Assembly (NCBI GenBank): GCA_026874595.1
Contig: CM049318.1
Span: 46,730,456-46,794,455, forward strand
Reading direction: 5' to 3'
DNA from: Sipunculus nudus
Lineage: Eukaryota; Annelida; Sipuncula; Golfingiida; Sipunculidae
DNA length: 64,000 nucleotides
The notes beneath the pieces are model-generated. The model ran no database searches, was not told the DNA's origin, and saw only the letters and a program-made list of their open reading frames with translations. Position numbers and translations under genes: made by a program. Shown piece after piece: positions 43,470 to 53,368 of the stretch (position 1 is the first letter of the stretch; each line of letters opens with the position of its first letter).

Positions 43470-44215
43470 AAAGACTTCCCACGGACCTTCTTGGGTCTCA
43501 TAAAATTTTAGAAGGTTCCAAGCCCAACAGTAAAGTTTTGTGCAGTGCCTGACCGTCCGGGTGCTCAAAATCATCTTTTAGGCTAGTCACTTGCACTGTT
43601 TCAGAATACAGGTCACTATGACCCAGTTTCAGGTTTCCAAGGAAATTTGTCTATAACCACCTTGGATATCGTGTCAGAAGATTCTAGGCGTAAAGTTACA
43701 ATTTGTGCCCTGTTCTGGGAGCTCACAATTATGTTTTTGGTCAGCAGCTAGAAGGATATAGGTCATATGGCCTAATTTCATGTTTCCCAGGATATTTGTG
43801 CAAGACTTTCTGGATATTATGTTAGAGGATTCTAAGGTTAACAGATTCAATTGGTGTCCCGTCTTTCTCTGGGTGCTCTAAATCATCTTTTTGTCTCTTG
43901 CAGAATATAGGTCATCATGACATAGTTTCAGGTTTTCAAGAAAATTTGCCCATAAGCTGGATGTTGCCTTAGAAGTTCTAGGCTAAATTGATATACTTTG
44001 AGCCCATCTGACTTTTAGGATGTTCGTATCATGTTTTTCCCCCATAGCTTGCTGAATAAAGGTCATGGTGACCTAATTTCATGTTTTTTAGGACATTCAC
44101 CCAGACCCTCCCCAAGTGTCACATTAGAAGATTCGATCTTGGCCACATTGATTCAGTCTGTGCCCTGTTTGATTCTCTCAGTGCTCAAAATTATCTCAAC
44201 CGATAGGTTCGCTAA
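43470..44215 (-). mobile_element. Tandem-core repeat F with an A-like terminus
   Basis: About five units of 145-160 bp each contain GTGCTCAAAATCATCTTTT, CAGAATATAGGTCATCATGA, AATTTCATGTTTYCCAGGA and TTAGAAGATTCTAGG (starting near 43560, 43718, 43872, 44020, 44175). The right edge, read on the minus strand, is AGCGAACCTATCGGTTGAG, which shares AGCGAACCT with the 5' end of element A. The other end is not identified. Confidence 0.6.
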
Positions 44216-45239
44216 GACCATATTGTGTTTAAAATATTACAGCAAGTAGCAGTGCTGATTCTAGAGCTGAGGATGAAATATCATACGATAATTGATTGTG
44301 TATAAAAGCCTTTGATATAAAATATATTTCCCCGTCCTGTCACTTCATCAGTCCTTCCACAGATCAGATCTACCACCTGCAGACAATTGTTTTTGTCAAA
44401 TCATGAAGCGGGATGACATTTTAATTGATGTAATTAAATGAAATTTAATTTAAACACAGACATAAATACAATTTTTATATGATGTAGCCTGTCTAAATGT
44501 AAATTGCATGGTCATGATTGTCATTTAGATGATATTACAATGAAAAGTGTCGTTCACATTAATGAACAAGCATTTTGTCCTTACATTATTAAAACAAGCT
44601 TACACCCGTCATTTATTAAAAATATTAAAAAGAAGAACTGCACCAATTTTTTCATGATCAAGATTTTTTGCCTTCTTTTCAGGAGTATGTTAGATTTTTG
44701 TTTGTCATTTTCCACGAGACCGAGGCAAAGTACTGACACTACAGTGGTGCATCTTTAAAACAAAATATTATTTAATCAAACAATGAATTCAGTTAAATAT
44801 GAAATAACTATACATCAGTTTACTGCAAGGTTTCGATTCAAGATGCAAAGCACATCCTTTATTTCAAGTCCCTGTTTTAGAAGCCATAGGTAACTTAGTC
44901 TCCTTAGATACTACCATATTGTTTATTGGATTTTTTGACAAAGTTTACAACACAACACTATAGTCAGTTATAGGTTTATAATGACGGCAATGTATTCCTG
45001 GTGTGAGAATATGTATGCTTTGCGTAATCAAAGTACAGTAATCAAATGTGATAAAACACATCATGCCCCCAATAATAGGGGAAAAAATTTCTTGAAAATG
45101 GGAAAAAATAGGAATTACTCAAAAAATAGGTCCCTGAAGCCCTGCTTACAGTCCATAAACCAACCAGATCTGGGAGTTTGCCCGAAGGAACAGAGAGACC
45201 ACCTGAGTCGTCGAGTGCAAACAGGTCTCTTGTATTAGA
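44216..45239. other. Unassigned AT-rich sequence
   Basis: No gene, repeat or transposon terminus recognised. Confidence 0.4.
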
Positions 45240-45630
45240 CAGCGAAGGTGCATGCCCCTGAGAATTATACGTACAAGTGCTGCTTCCTATTGGGAAGTTA
45301 ATAAAACATTTCTACCAGTCACATTACGTGATTTGTATCAACTCTTATACAGCTCTATCCCTAGCAGACCAAGGTCCCAAAACAAAAATCAACATTTTGA
45401 TCGGCCGTGAACCATTTTATTTCTGTGAGGATACATCAAAATATGGACAACAAATGGATCCATTTATAAAATATATACAAGCAACAAAACACAGGGGGAG
45501 GGGATCAGTGCAAGGGTACAAGATTCTACATGTGTGCATACTCCAAACTCAGGTATGCTGTCACTGTCAGTGGCAAAACCATCTTATTCACAATCAGTAA
45601 ACAGTATATACAAATATATGTACAACAATG

Positions 45631-45677
<47 letters not shown>

Positions 45678-45905
45678 ATTTCAGCTACTCCTTTTCACAG
45701 CACAAAGTACACAATTCATTCCTTCAAAGATTATATGTTAGCTACCCATGAATTTCTTGTGGAATTTGGGAAAATGCACAGGACACTGTCTACCAATGGG
45801 TTATATTTATAAAACGGAGTAAAGGTGCATGGCCCTGAGAAATATATGTACAAGTGCTTCTCCCTAATAGGAATGAAACATTTCCACCAATCTCATAGCA
45901 TGCTG
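45240..45905 (+). repeat. Local direct duplication of about 85 bp
   Basis: The segment at 45243-45330 (AGGTGCATGCCCCTGAGAAT, TACAAGTGCTGCTTCC, ACATTTCTACCAGTC) recurs at 45822-45905 with about 80% identity by eye, 578 bp later. An (AT)n microsatellite lies between the copies at 45636-45675. Confidence 0.65.
45636..45675. repeat. (AT)n microsatellite
   Basis: About 20 pure AT dinucleotides. Confidence 0.95.
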
Positions 45906-46309
45906 CCCTGCCATCTGGTGGGTGAGTTTCACATTATTCTTGATCTATCTGGTGGTCTCTTCACATCTTTGAACAGTTTTTGCTGAACACACACACAAAC
46001 ACACACGCAGGTACGTCCTCATTTAGCTTATTTCTGTCATTTACTACCAACCATTACTTACGTGCAGTACCAATTAGTTAATGATTTTCCAGTAACGCTC
46101 ATGAGTGTGCAAACTGGGCTTGTGTGGGCTTGAAGTTGAACACAAGTTCAATTATAGTTTGTTTCAGTTTAAAATTTTAATTATATTGCTGAGAATATGA
46201 ATCCAGTTCTTGGAAGTAACTATTCTACTGATTACTTTCAGACACTAGAGACTGTGTTATAAAACACATCAGCCTCATGAGGACATACAAATTGCACACC
46301 TCTGTTATA

Positions 46310-46681
46310 CAGTGAAGCATCATTTATCCAAACGCTGTTTATCCAAAAATCATTGATCTGAAATTGAAAAATAGAACCCAAATTTTGACAGTTTATCCAA
46401 AATCCAAACAATGAAAAAAATACTCAACCATGAATTGCATTCTGATTTTACATGGCAATAAGCAATAATTTTAATGTATTTTACATGATAAATTGATTAA
46501 ATTGGTGAAAAACCTTACACAAATGATGTTGCCAACATTTTTATTTTCGACTAGGTTCAATAATTTTAAATCTGATAAACTGCTCAGGGGCAGGTTTGCA
46601 ATCATGTGGAATTGTTTATCAAGTCGTTTATCTGAACAAAATCCCTGTCCCACAAGCTTTTGGATAATTGACACTCTACTC
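46310..46681. mobile_element. pogo/Tigger-like MITE
   Basis: The left end CAGTGAAGCATCATTTATCC is an imperfect inverted copy of the right end, which reads TTGGATAATTGACACTCTAC followed by TC. TATCCAAA is shared, and further TTTATCCAAA/TTTATCTGAA phrases lie inside. It is flanked by TA on both sides (46308-46309, 46682-46683), as expected for Tc1/mariner-pogo elements. It is 372 bp long and non-coding. Confidence 0.7.
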
Positions 46682-47576
46682 TATATACATATATATACAG
46701 ACATATTATGATTATTACAGATGTGTAGATGTCAAATGTATTTCAACAGCAAAGGTGTAAGTGAACAGTGACTAGTCTATGTTGCAAATATCAAATAGAA
46801 GACTTGAACATTAAATATTGTAAATGCAATATCTACAGATATATATATTATTTTTTTTAAATGTCTCTATCAAACTATTGTGATGTTTTCATAACCACAT
46901 TGTCAAGTGCAAATTCCCTACATTCCTGATACTATAATTTAAAATGGATAATAAACATTGAAAAATCTAATAAATATTAAGACCTAATAATGCAAAAGAT
47001 GTTTGATCATATTGGCTGGGTCAGCCTGTTGTATTCTTCAAATTCAGCAATCTTTGTTGAAAGTTCAGTGGTTCAAATAATAATTTGCCGAAAAACCATC
47101 ACAGGTCCAGTGACAGATTCATACCAACACTTGAATAGTTTTCAACAGTTGAACAGAAACATACTAAGAGAGACATTACAATATCTGAGCCGAATTTTAG
47201 TCACATTATATGTAGAATTTTGCAATTTATAGTAAGAAGTATTATTTCATGAAACCAGATCAATGTGTATTAGATGAACACCTGGAGAAGATTTTGTTGT
47301 GTAGATGAAATAACTGAAGCTGGACATATCCAAACACATCTTTTATGAATGTTCTGTTCCATGGCTCAGCATTGGGATATCCAAGTATTCAAGTTTGTCC
47401 TGTATTAATGCTCAGTAATGGGACATCCATGTTTTCATGATTGTTCTGTGTCATTGCTTAATTAATTAATCAATTAATAGGGGCATCCATAATGAATTTA
47501 CATTTTTTGTTTTTAATTTCAGTAAGTCAATGGTCTGTTGGTGGCACTGTCTACTGAATGAGGATGGAGGTCACCA
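46682..47576. other. Unassigned AT-rich sequence
   Basis: Nothing recognised. Confidence 0.4.
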
Positions 47577-47850
47577 TGATTTTGGTTGTATATGCTTGGT
47601 GCTAGACATGATTCAGTTACAGTAAAGGCTTCTGGGTTTTGGTTGTATATGCTTGGTGCTAGACATGATTCAGTTACAGTAAAGGCTTCTGGGTTTTGGT
47701 TGTATATGCTTGGTGCTAGACATGATTCAGTTACAGTAAAGGCTTCTGGATTTTGGTAGTAATGCTTGGTGCTAGACATGATTCAGTTACAGTAAAGGCT
47801 TCTGGATTTTGGTTGTAATGCTTGGTCCTAGACATGATTCAGTTACAGTC
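47577..47850. repeat. 57-bp minisatellite, about 5 copies
   Basis: The unit contains TTTTGGTTGTATATGCTTGG, TGCTAGACATGATTCAGTTA and CAGTAAAGGCTTCTGG. The last two copies are about 3 bp shorter because TATATG became TAATG. As 57 is divisible by three, the minus strand stays open as a 19-residue repeat, which I regard as incidental. Confidence 0.92.
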
Positions 47851-48190
47851 CAACTCACCAAGTGGTGTCTACTGCTTTAGGGAGATTTATAAAGCCAGTT
47901 TATTTTGTAGAAATTTCTGGTTAATGAATCAACAAACCACTCAAGCAATTTTATCATAAAGAAAACTGCAGTTTGCCTACCAAAGAATTTGAGGGAAACA
48001 ATTTAAATTCTAAGAAAACAGTCTATTAGTATTATAACATGTTGACCAAAGTGACAGGGTCATCCATTGACTGACAGTAATAAGATAGTGGTAGCACTTG
48101 GTACCATAAATAGGTAAAAATACATCATCAGCTAAAGATATCCTATATGCTGTCACTTCATGAAGAAACTTCCAGAAAATTACAAGGTAT

Positions 48191-49930
48191 AAACTAGAAT
48201 ACGGGTAGTCGACAAGCGACTACATGTATCCGCCAAAATCAGAGAAGGACGGATGAAGTGAGGCATGGATTGAGTGGCAAGGGGATATAGAGTTACATGT
48301 GTTAAATATTAGAATGGATCTCTGCCACATAAACATGATTGTAGGTGGCGCCACCTGTTATTTGAACAAGAAACTATCCAAGATATATACACATGCAAAA
48401 TTTCATGTGAAAAAGTCAAACCACTGCAGAGATATGAGTGATTTTATCCCACAGCAGACAAACAGATGGACGCTGTGCAAAAATGGCTGCAGGTGGCACC
48501 ACCATTTTTGTTCATGTTATAAAGCTATCCAAGGGCTACATTTGTGTAAAAAAAATTTCCTGATTGGTTGAATGAGTCTGGAGATATAAGCATGGATGTC
48601 TCGTCGTGAACGTAGGTGGCGCCACCTGTCATAAAATCAAGAAAGCTATGCAGGATGTATAAGCATGCTGAATTTCAGGTAATTTGGTCAAACCACTGCA
48701 GAGATATGAGTGATTTTAACCAAAGACAGACAAACAGATGGACGCTGTGCAAAAATGGCTGCAGGTGGTGCCACCATTTTTTGTGTATGTTATAAAGCTA
48801 TCCAAGGGCTACATTTGTGTAAATTCTTTTTCCTGATTGGTCAAACGGTTCCCGAGATATGAGCTTGGATGTCTGCAGTGTTAACGTGAATGTAGGTGGC
48901 GCCACCTGTCAGAAAATCAAGAAAGCTATCTAGGATGTATACGCATGCTCAATTTTAGGTGAATTAGTCAAACCACTGCAGAGATGTGAGTGATTTTAAC
49001 CTAGGCAGAAGAACAAATGGACACTGTGCAAACAAAGTTGCAGGTGGCGCCGCCTTTTGTTGTGTATGTTATAAAGCTATCCCAGGGCTACATTTGTGTA
49101 AAATTTTTTTCCAGATCGGTCAAACGGTTCCCGAGATATATGGGTTTATGTGTGGAGTGTTAACGTGAATGTAGGTGGCACCACCTGTCATAAAATCAAG
49201 AAAGCTATCTAGGATGTATATGCATGCCGATTTTAAGGTGAATTAGTCAAACCACTGCAGAGATATGAGTGATTTTAACCCCAGGCAGATGAACAAATGG
49301 ACACTGTGCAAACATGGTTGCAGGTGGCACCACCTTTTGTTGTGTATGTTATAAAGCTATCTCAGGGCTACATTTGTGTAAAATGTTTTTCTGGATCGGT
49401 CAAACGGTTCCCGAGATATATGGGTTTATGTGTGGAGCGTTAACCTGAACGTAGGTGGCGCCACCGGTCATAAAATGGAGAAAGCTATCTAGGATGTATA
49501 CGCATGCCGAATTTTAGGTGAATTAGGCAAACCACTGCAGAGATATGAGTGATTTTAACCCCAGGCAGATGAACAGATGGACACCGTGCAAACATGGTTG
49601 CAGGTGGCGCCACCTTTTGTTGTGTATGTTATAAAGCTATCCCAGGGCTACATTTGTGTAAAATTTTTTTCCGGATCGGTCAAACAGTTCCCGAGATATA
49701 TGGGTTTATGTGTGGAAACAGACGCACAAACGGACGCTGGGCAGAGACGAAAGGTCAGAGGTCAAGGTCACTTGGTTAGGCACCAGTTCACATGTGACCC
49801 GATAATTTGTGTAAGTTTTGGAAAAATCTGTCCAGTAGTCTCAGAGGAGTTCTCTGGAAACGAAGGCGGCGGCGGCGGAACCGGGTCAAAAACATAGCAT
49901 CCGCAAAACTTCGTTTTGGCGGATACAATT
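48191..49930 (-). mobile_element. Element C, complete copy
   Basis: Read from the + strand, the element starts at its 3' terminus, AAACTAGAATACGG. A 7-bp-stem hairpin GTAGTCG-ACAAG-CGACTAC follows (48205-48223), then the subterminal TGTATCCGCCAAAA. Five tandem units follow, starting at 48341, 48612, 48892, 49171 and 49451 (periods 271-280 bp), each with two palindromic boxes. A non-repeated section has AAAGGTCAGAGGTCAAGGTC and GGCGGCGGCGGAACC, and the 5' end is TTTTGGCGGATACAAT. The two ends are inverted copies of each other over about 14 bp. No coding capacity. Confidence 0.9.
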
Positions 49931-50792
49931 AAATAAGTTTGAATCAAATATTTAATTTTCTGTTCATGGAGTGTGTTCCTGATGTTCTGTCATTGTCACA
50001 TACTGAACATCAGCATGTCCTAATCATCACAAAAACCAATCTGCCCTCTTTGTTGGGATGGACATAAGACATCAGAGAAAACATTTGGGGTTCCATCAAG
50101 ATTTCATCATTTTACTTTTGAAGCAGCATCGCTATACACTCCTATTGTTTTTTTTCGTCTCATGGTTCAGTACTGTATATTGCTCATCACCAGTTCAACT
50201 GATTCAGTTGCTAAATGGTAATTATTTCATCTTGATGTATTACTGCTTCAATAAATGTAATTAGGTCAAGTCTTTTCTATGAATGTTAAACCAAAGGCCT
50301 AAATCTTCAATGAAAAAAAAAAAAAATTAAGCTTCCACATCTGTCAATCAGTGAGACCAAATGCTGCTTGTTTTGTGCATTCATAATGAAAAATACACAC
50401 AGGATGTCTGTATTTGGTTCCCTATGTGGTGTACAGTGTACAGTCATTAATCATAATTTATGATAAACTATGACAACAGTAAGGAGTTACGGCCATTCGT
50501 TCTAATCTTCCAAAATAGTCAATAAAAAACAGCACTTTACAGAACGCGCTATACAGAACCCATGCTGCAAAGTATAATGAGACTAGGTTGGTGAACATTT
50601 TCATCCATATTGCTAGCCTGCAGGCAGAATGGTATGGATACTCCCTAATCTGCTCAGTTAGAGTATGCCAATTCTGCTAGTAGAACTTCAAATACTGTAT
50701 CACTGAGACACTTTAGAACATCAACTTACACAGATAATATTCTGTTAAGATTAATAAAGTTCTTGTACCCACAAGTTAAATAAAAGGTCACT
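49931..50792. other. Unassigned; may include 3' UTR of the minus-strand gene
   Basis: No repeat recognised. It lies downstream of the minus-strand gene at 51043-51894, but I could not place a convincing polyadenylation signal. Confidence 0.35.
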
Positions 50793-51017
50793 TTACTGTT
50801 TTGCATATCCATTAAGCACAAATCTAAGGGTGAAACTCTTACATTTTTTCACATCAGAAGGATCATACTGTAAATTTTCTTTGATGTCTGGGTTCTGTAC
50901 ATCCTGCATTTCTATTTTATCAACATGAACAGCTCTGTCTGGGTAGACTTCATTTCTAGTATTAAGACTCTTAGAGGTTCCTATGTGTAGGAAAAACTGC
51001 ACAAGCAAATGCCACAC
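50793..51017 (-). CDS. Small open frame next to the 283-codon gene, uncertain
   Basis: A 75-codon frame with protein-like composition (NEVYPDRAVHVDKIEMQDVQ, DPSDVKKCKSFTLRF) begins 25 bp after the stop of the larger frame. An acceptor-like TTGCTTGTGCAG lies near its start. It could be an alternative 3' exon of the same gene, translated UTR-like sequence, or chance. There is no room for an intron between the two frames as drawn. Confidence 0.22.
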   Translation of the reverse strand: MWHLLVQFFLHIGTSKSLNTRNEVYPDRAVHVDKIEMQDVQNPDIKENLQYDPSDVKKCKSFTLRFVLNGYAKQ

Positions 51018-51042
51018 AACTGTGATTTGTTATAATCCATGC

Positions 51043-51894
51043 TCAATATGGGTATCTCTCATCTCTGAACTGCTGCCATACATCCCAGTTAATGATTTCA
51101 TCATATGATGGCACCTCATCAACAAACTCAAAGAGCTCATCCAACAGTTCTGGGGGATCCATCTCGAAAAATTTGGTGAACTTTGCAATTTTATGAACAA
51201 TGTCCATGTTTTCTATCAAACACTCATATTCGTTCAGTTCTAATATAAGCCACTCCTCATTCTTTGTAAGCACTGGTTTCTTCTTGTGATACTCTAACAG
51301 TAACTCTGGTGTGCAGGGAAATTCCAAGGGCATGCTGGTGTCAATTTCTTTCTGCATCTTTTGGCGACGTTTTCTCCGTCTGCGCCTGCTGGTTTCATTC
51401 TGCTTGTCTGTCTTGCCTTTTTGATCACAGGATTTAGGCCTTGCTCCGCCGTCACCCTTCCCACTTCCCTTTGTGTCTACATTTGTTAGCTTCCGTTCAA
51501 CTGGAAGAGTTTCATCGGCAGTGACTTTGGTGGGTTTGATGTCATCAGCATTGACTGTTGTTGCTGGGAGTACCGTCTCTGATTCTGGGGTGGCAGGTGG
51601 GGTTAATGGAGCTACATGTGTTCCTTTTCGTCTTGATGGCTTTTCAAACACATCTTCTTCTTCACTATCTTCTCTTATTCGATTGGTTATTGCTACTGTA
51701 TGTGCCCGTGAAACCTTTTTAGCATGACGTTTGTGTCCTGGCTCATCATCTTCTTTTGATTTGGTTGCAATCCACTGCCAGAGTTTTGCCACGGTAGACT
51801 TGCGCCTTCCATCTTTTGGTGGCATATCATCTTTGTTTTTTTCTTTATAGGCATCTGTACTTGACTTCCTCCGATGTTTCTCTGTGTCTGTCAT
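51043..51894 (-). CDS. Unrecognised protein, 283 aa: basic disordered half and acidic C-terminal domain
   Basis: A continuous frame of 283 codons, far longer than chance in this AT-rich window. The ATG at 51894 is the first methionine after an in-frame TAA about 30 bp upstream, and a good acceptor (TTCTTGCAG) lies at about 51942, so the frame appears to be a coding exon behind a 5' UTR intron. Residues 1-90 are rich in Lys, Arg, Ser and Glu and include RRKSTVAKLWQWIATKSK. Residues 91-168 are Thr/Pro/Lys-rich (PLTPPATPESE). A strong basic cluster at 170-178 (RRRRRKRRQ) looks like a nuclear-localisation or nucleic-acid-contact segment. Residues 188-283 form a compact acidic, probably helical domain (TPELLLEYHKKKPVLTKNEE, MDPPELLDELFEFVDEVPSY) ending DERYPY. 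I cannot name the family and infer no function. Confidence 0.78.
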   Translation of the reverse strand: MTDTEKHRRKSSTDAYKEKNKDDMPPKDGRRKSTVAKLWQWIATKSKEDDEPGHKRHAKKVSRAHTVAITNRIREDSEEEDVFEKPSRRKGTHVAPLTPPATPESETVLPATTVNADDIKPTKVTADETLPVERKLTNVDTKGSGKGDGGARPKSCDQKGKTDKQNETSRRRRRKRRQKMQKEIDTSMPLEFPCTPELLLEYHKKKPVLTKNEEWLILELNEYECLIENMDIVHKIAKFTKFFEMDPPELLDELFEFVDEVPSYDEIINWDVWQQFRDERYPY

Positions 51895-51934
51895 ATTAGG
51901 ATCTTGTGTACTTCTTCCTTATGGGCACATGAAA

Positions 51935-52285
51935 TCTCAACCTGCAAGAAGAAAATAACAGATACATGAAAACTCAACCTGCAGGAAGACAAAAACAAAT
52001 ACATGAAAACTCAACCTGCAGGAAGACAAAAAACAAATACATGAAAATTTCAACCTGCAGGAAGACAAAAACAAGTACATGAAAACTCAACCTGCAGGAA
52101 GACAAAAACAAGTACATAAAAACTCAACCTGCAGAAAGACAAAAACAAGTACATAAAAACTCAACCTGCAGGAAGACAAAAACAAGTACATGAAAACTCA
52201 ACCTGCAGAAAGACAAAAACAAGTACATGAAAACTCAACCTGCAGGAAGACAAAAACAAGTACATGAAAACTCAACCTCGGGTAG
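51935..52285 (-). repeat. 37-bp minisatellite made of splice-acceptor-like units
   Basis: About nine copies of a 37-bp unit (AACCTGCAGGAAGACAAAAA, CAAGTACATGAAAACTC). On the minus strand each reads CTTGTTTTTGTCTTCCTGCAG then GTT, a pyrimidine tract with CAG|G. The copy nearest the gene supplies the probable acceptor of the 283-codon exon (TTCTTGCAG|GTTGAG at about 51942). Confidence 0.9.
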
Positions 52286-52286
52286 A

Positions 52287-52320
52287 CAAAAACAAGGGAC
52301 CAGTGGGTCATGAGACTCAG
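52287..52320 (-). mobile_element. Element B, solo 3' end
   Basis: ACAAGGGACCAGTGGGTCAT then GAGACTCAGCTG is the complement of the B 3' end (subterminal CAGCTGAG, hairpin, TTGT). It directly follows the minisatellite. The B body beyond it is too diverged to delimit. Confidence 0.65.
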
Positions 52321-52824
52321 CTGAAATTGATTATGAGAATATTTTTATAAACTCCTATCAATTTGAAATCTGGCTACAGCAATTTTTTTTGTATATCATT
52401 ATTTGCAAAATATACAAAATACACATCCCTAAAGTTACCTGTATACTTTTATGGGCTACATGACAGATGTAGGAGCCTCTCATATTACATATTTGTATAT
52501 AGGGATTGGTATCTCAACTAAGTGACTGTAATATGGATGTAAATTATACTTTTTTTATATATCAGCATTTGATAAGCTAAGAGGAAATGGCCCTGAAACC
52601 CTGTTAATTAAAGTTAATGTACATGTTAAATAATGTATATGAGCCAAAGTTTAATTATAAAAATTACTTTATCAACTGAAATAAAATGATGTAAAAAATT
52701 CAAAAGAGCATAAACAAAAATTTAATAAGCAAGTTAAAACAAGCATATTAGGTATAAATTGCATTTGATTGTGTAATAAACAAAACTTGTGGCCTGAAAC
52801 CATATAATAATGAAGCAATAAAGA
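52321..52824. other. AT-rich sequence between two B 3' ends
   Basis: It may be the worn body of the B fragment whose 3' end is at 52287. No B core phrase is clear. Confidence 0.35.
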
Positions 52825-52862
52825 AACAAGGGACGCATTGGTCACGGCACTCAGCTGTTATA
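52825..52862 (-). mobile_element. Element B, second solo 3' end
   Basis: AAACAAGGGACGCATTGGTC then ACGGCACTCAGCTG matches the B 3' end with a mutated hairpin. Confidence 0.6.
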
Positions 52863-53368
52863 TATGATAAAAAAATATGATTTGGAAATGAGGCACATGC
52901 TGGTTTTGTGTGGTAATAAATATAAGCTGTATTATGAGTTGTTGGTGTTTAGCTTATGTAAGATTTTGATAGTTTCTTTGGAGACTGTGAAGAAGATTGA
53001 TTTCATTTATTTTATTAACAAATGGAGTGCTGCTGTCACACAGAATTGACTTGGCCATATAACTTATAAGCAGCACATATAATATAAGAGTTTAACTATT
53101 TATTAAAATTTTATAACAAATATTGTGCCAAATATAATTTTTATTAAAAATAATAAGAGAATCATATAATTTAAAACAAGGCCTACAGGCCTAATGCGAA
53201 CCTGTGCAATGAGATTACACCAGGTATAATGCTTCAATGCTGGACCATTACTTTTCAAGAACATGTGTAACATGTATATGAACAATGCAAGTACTAAACA
53301 CTTAGAACAAGAAACAATTAAACATACATCACTGCTGCAATTCTGGCATGGGTGCACACAACACAAAA

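Noticed and set aside
47519-47779. Minus-strand frame with a 19-residue repeat
   Set aside because: It is explained by the 57-bp minisatellite period.
48986-49897. Frames of 60-106 codons in the C tandem units (GGATFCCVCYKAIPGLHLCK)
   Set aside because: They are repeat-derived and recur wherever C occurs, with no start or splice logic.
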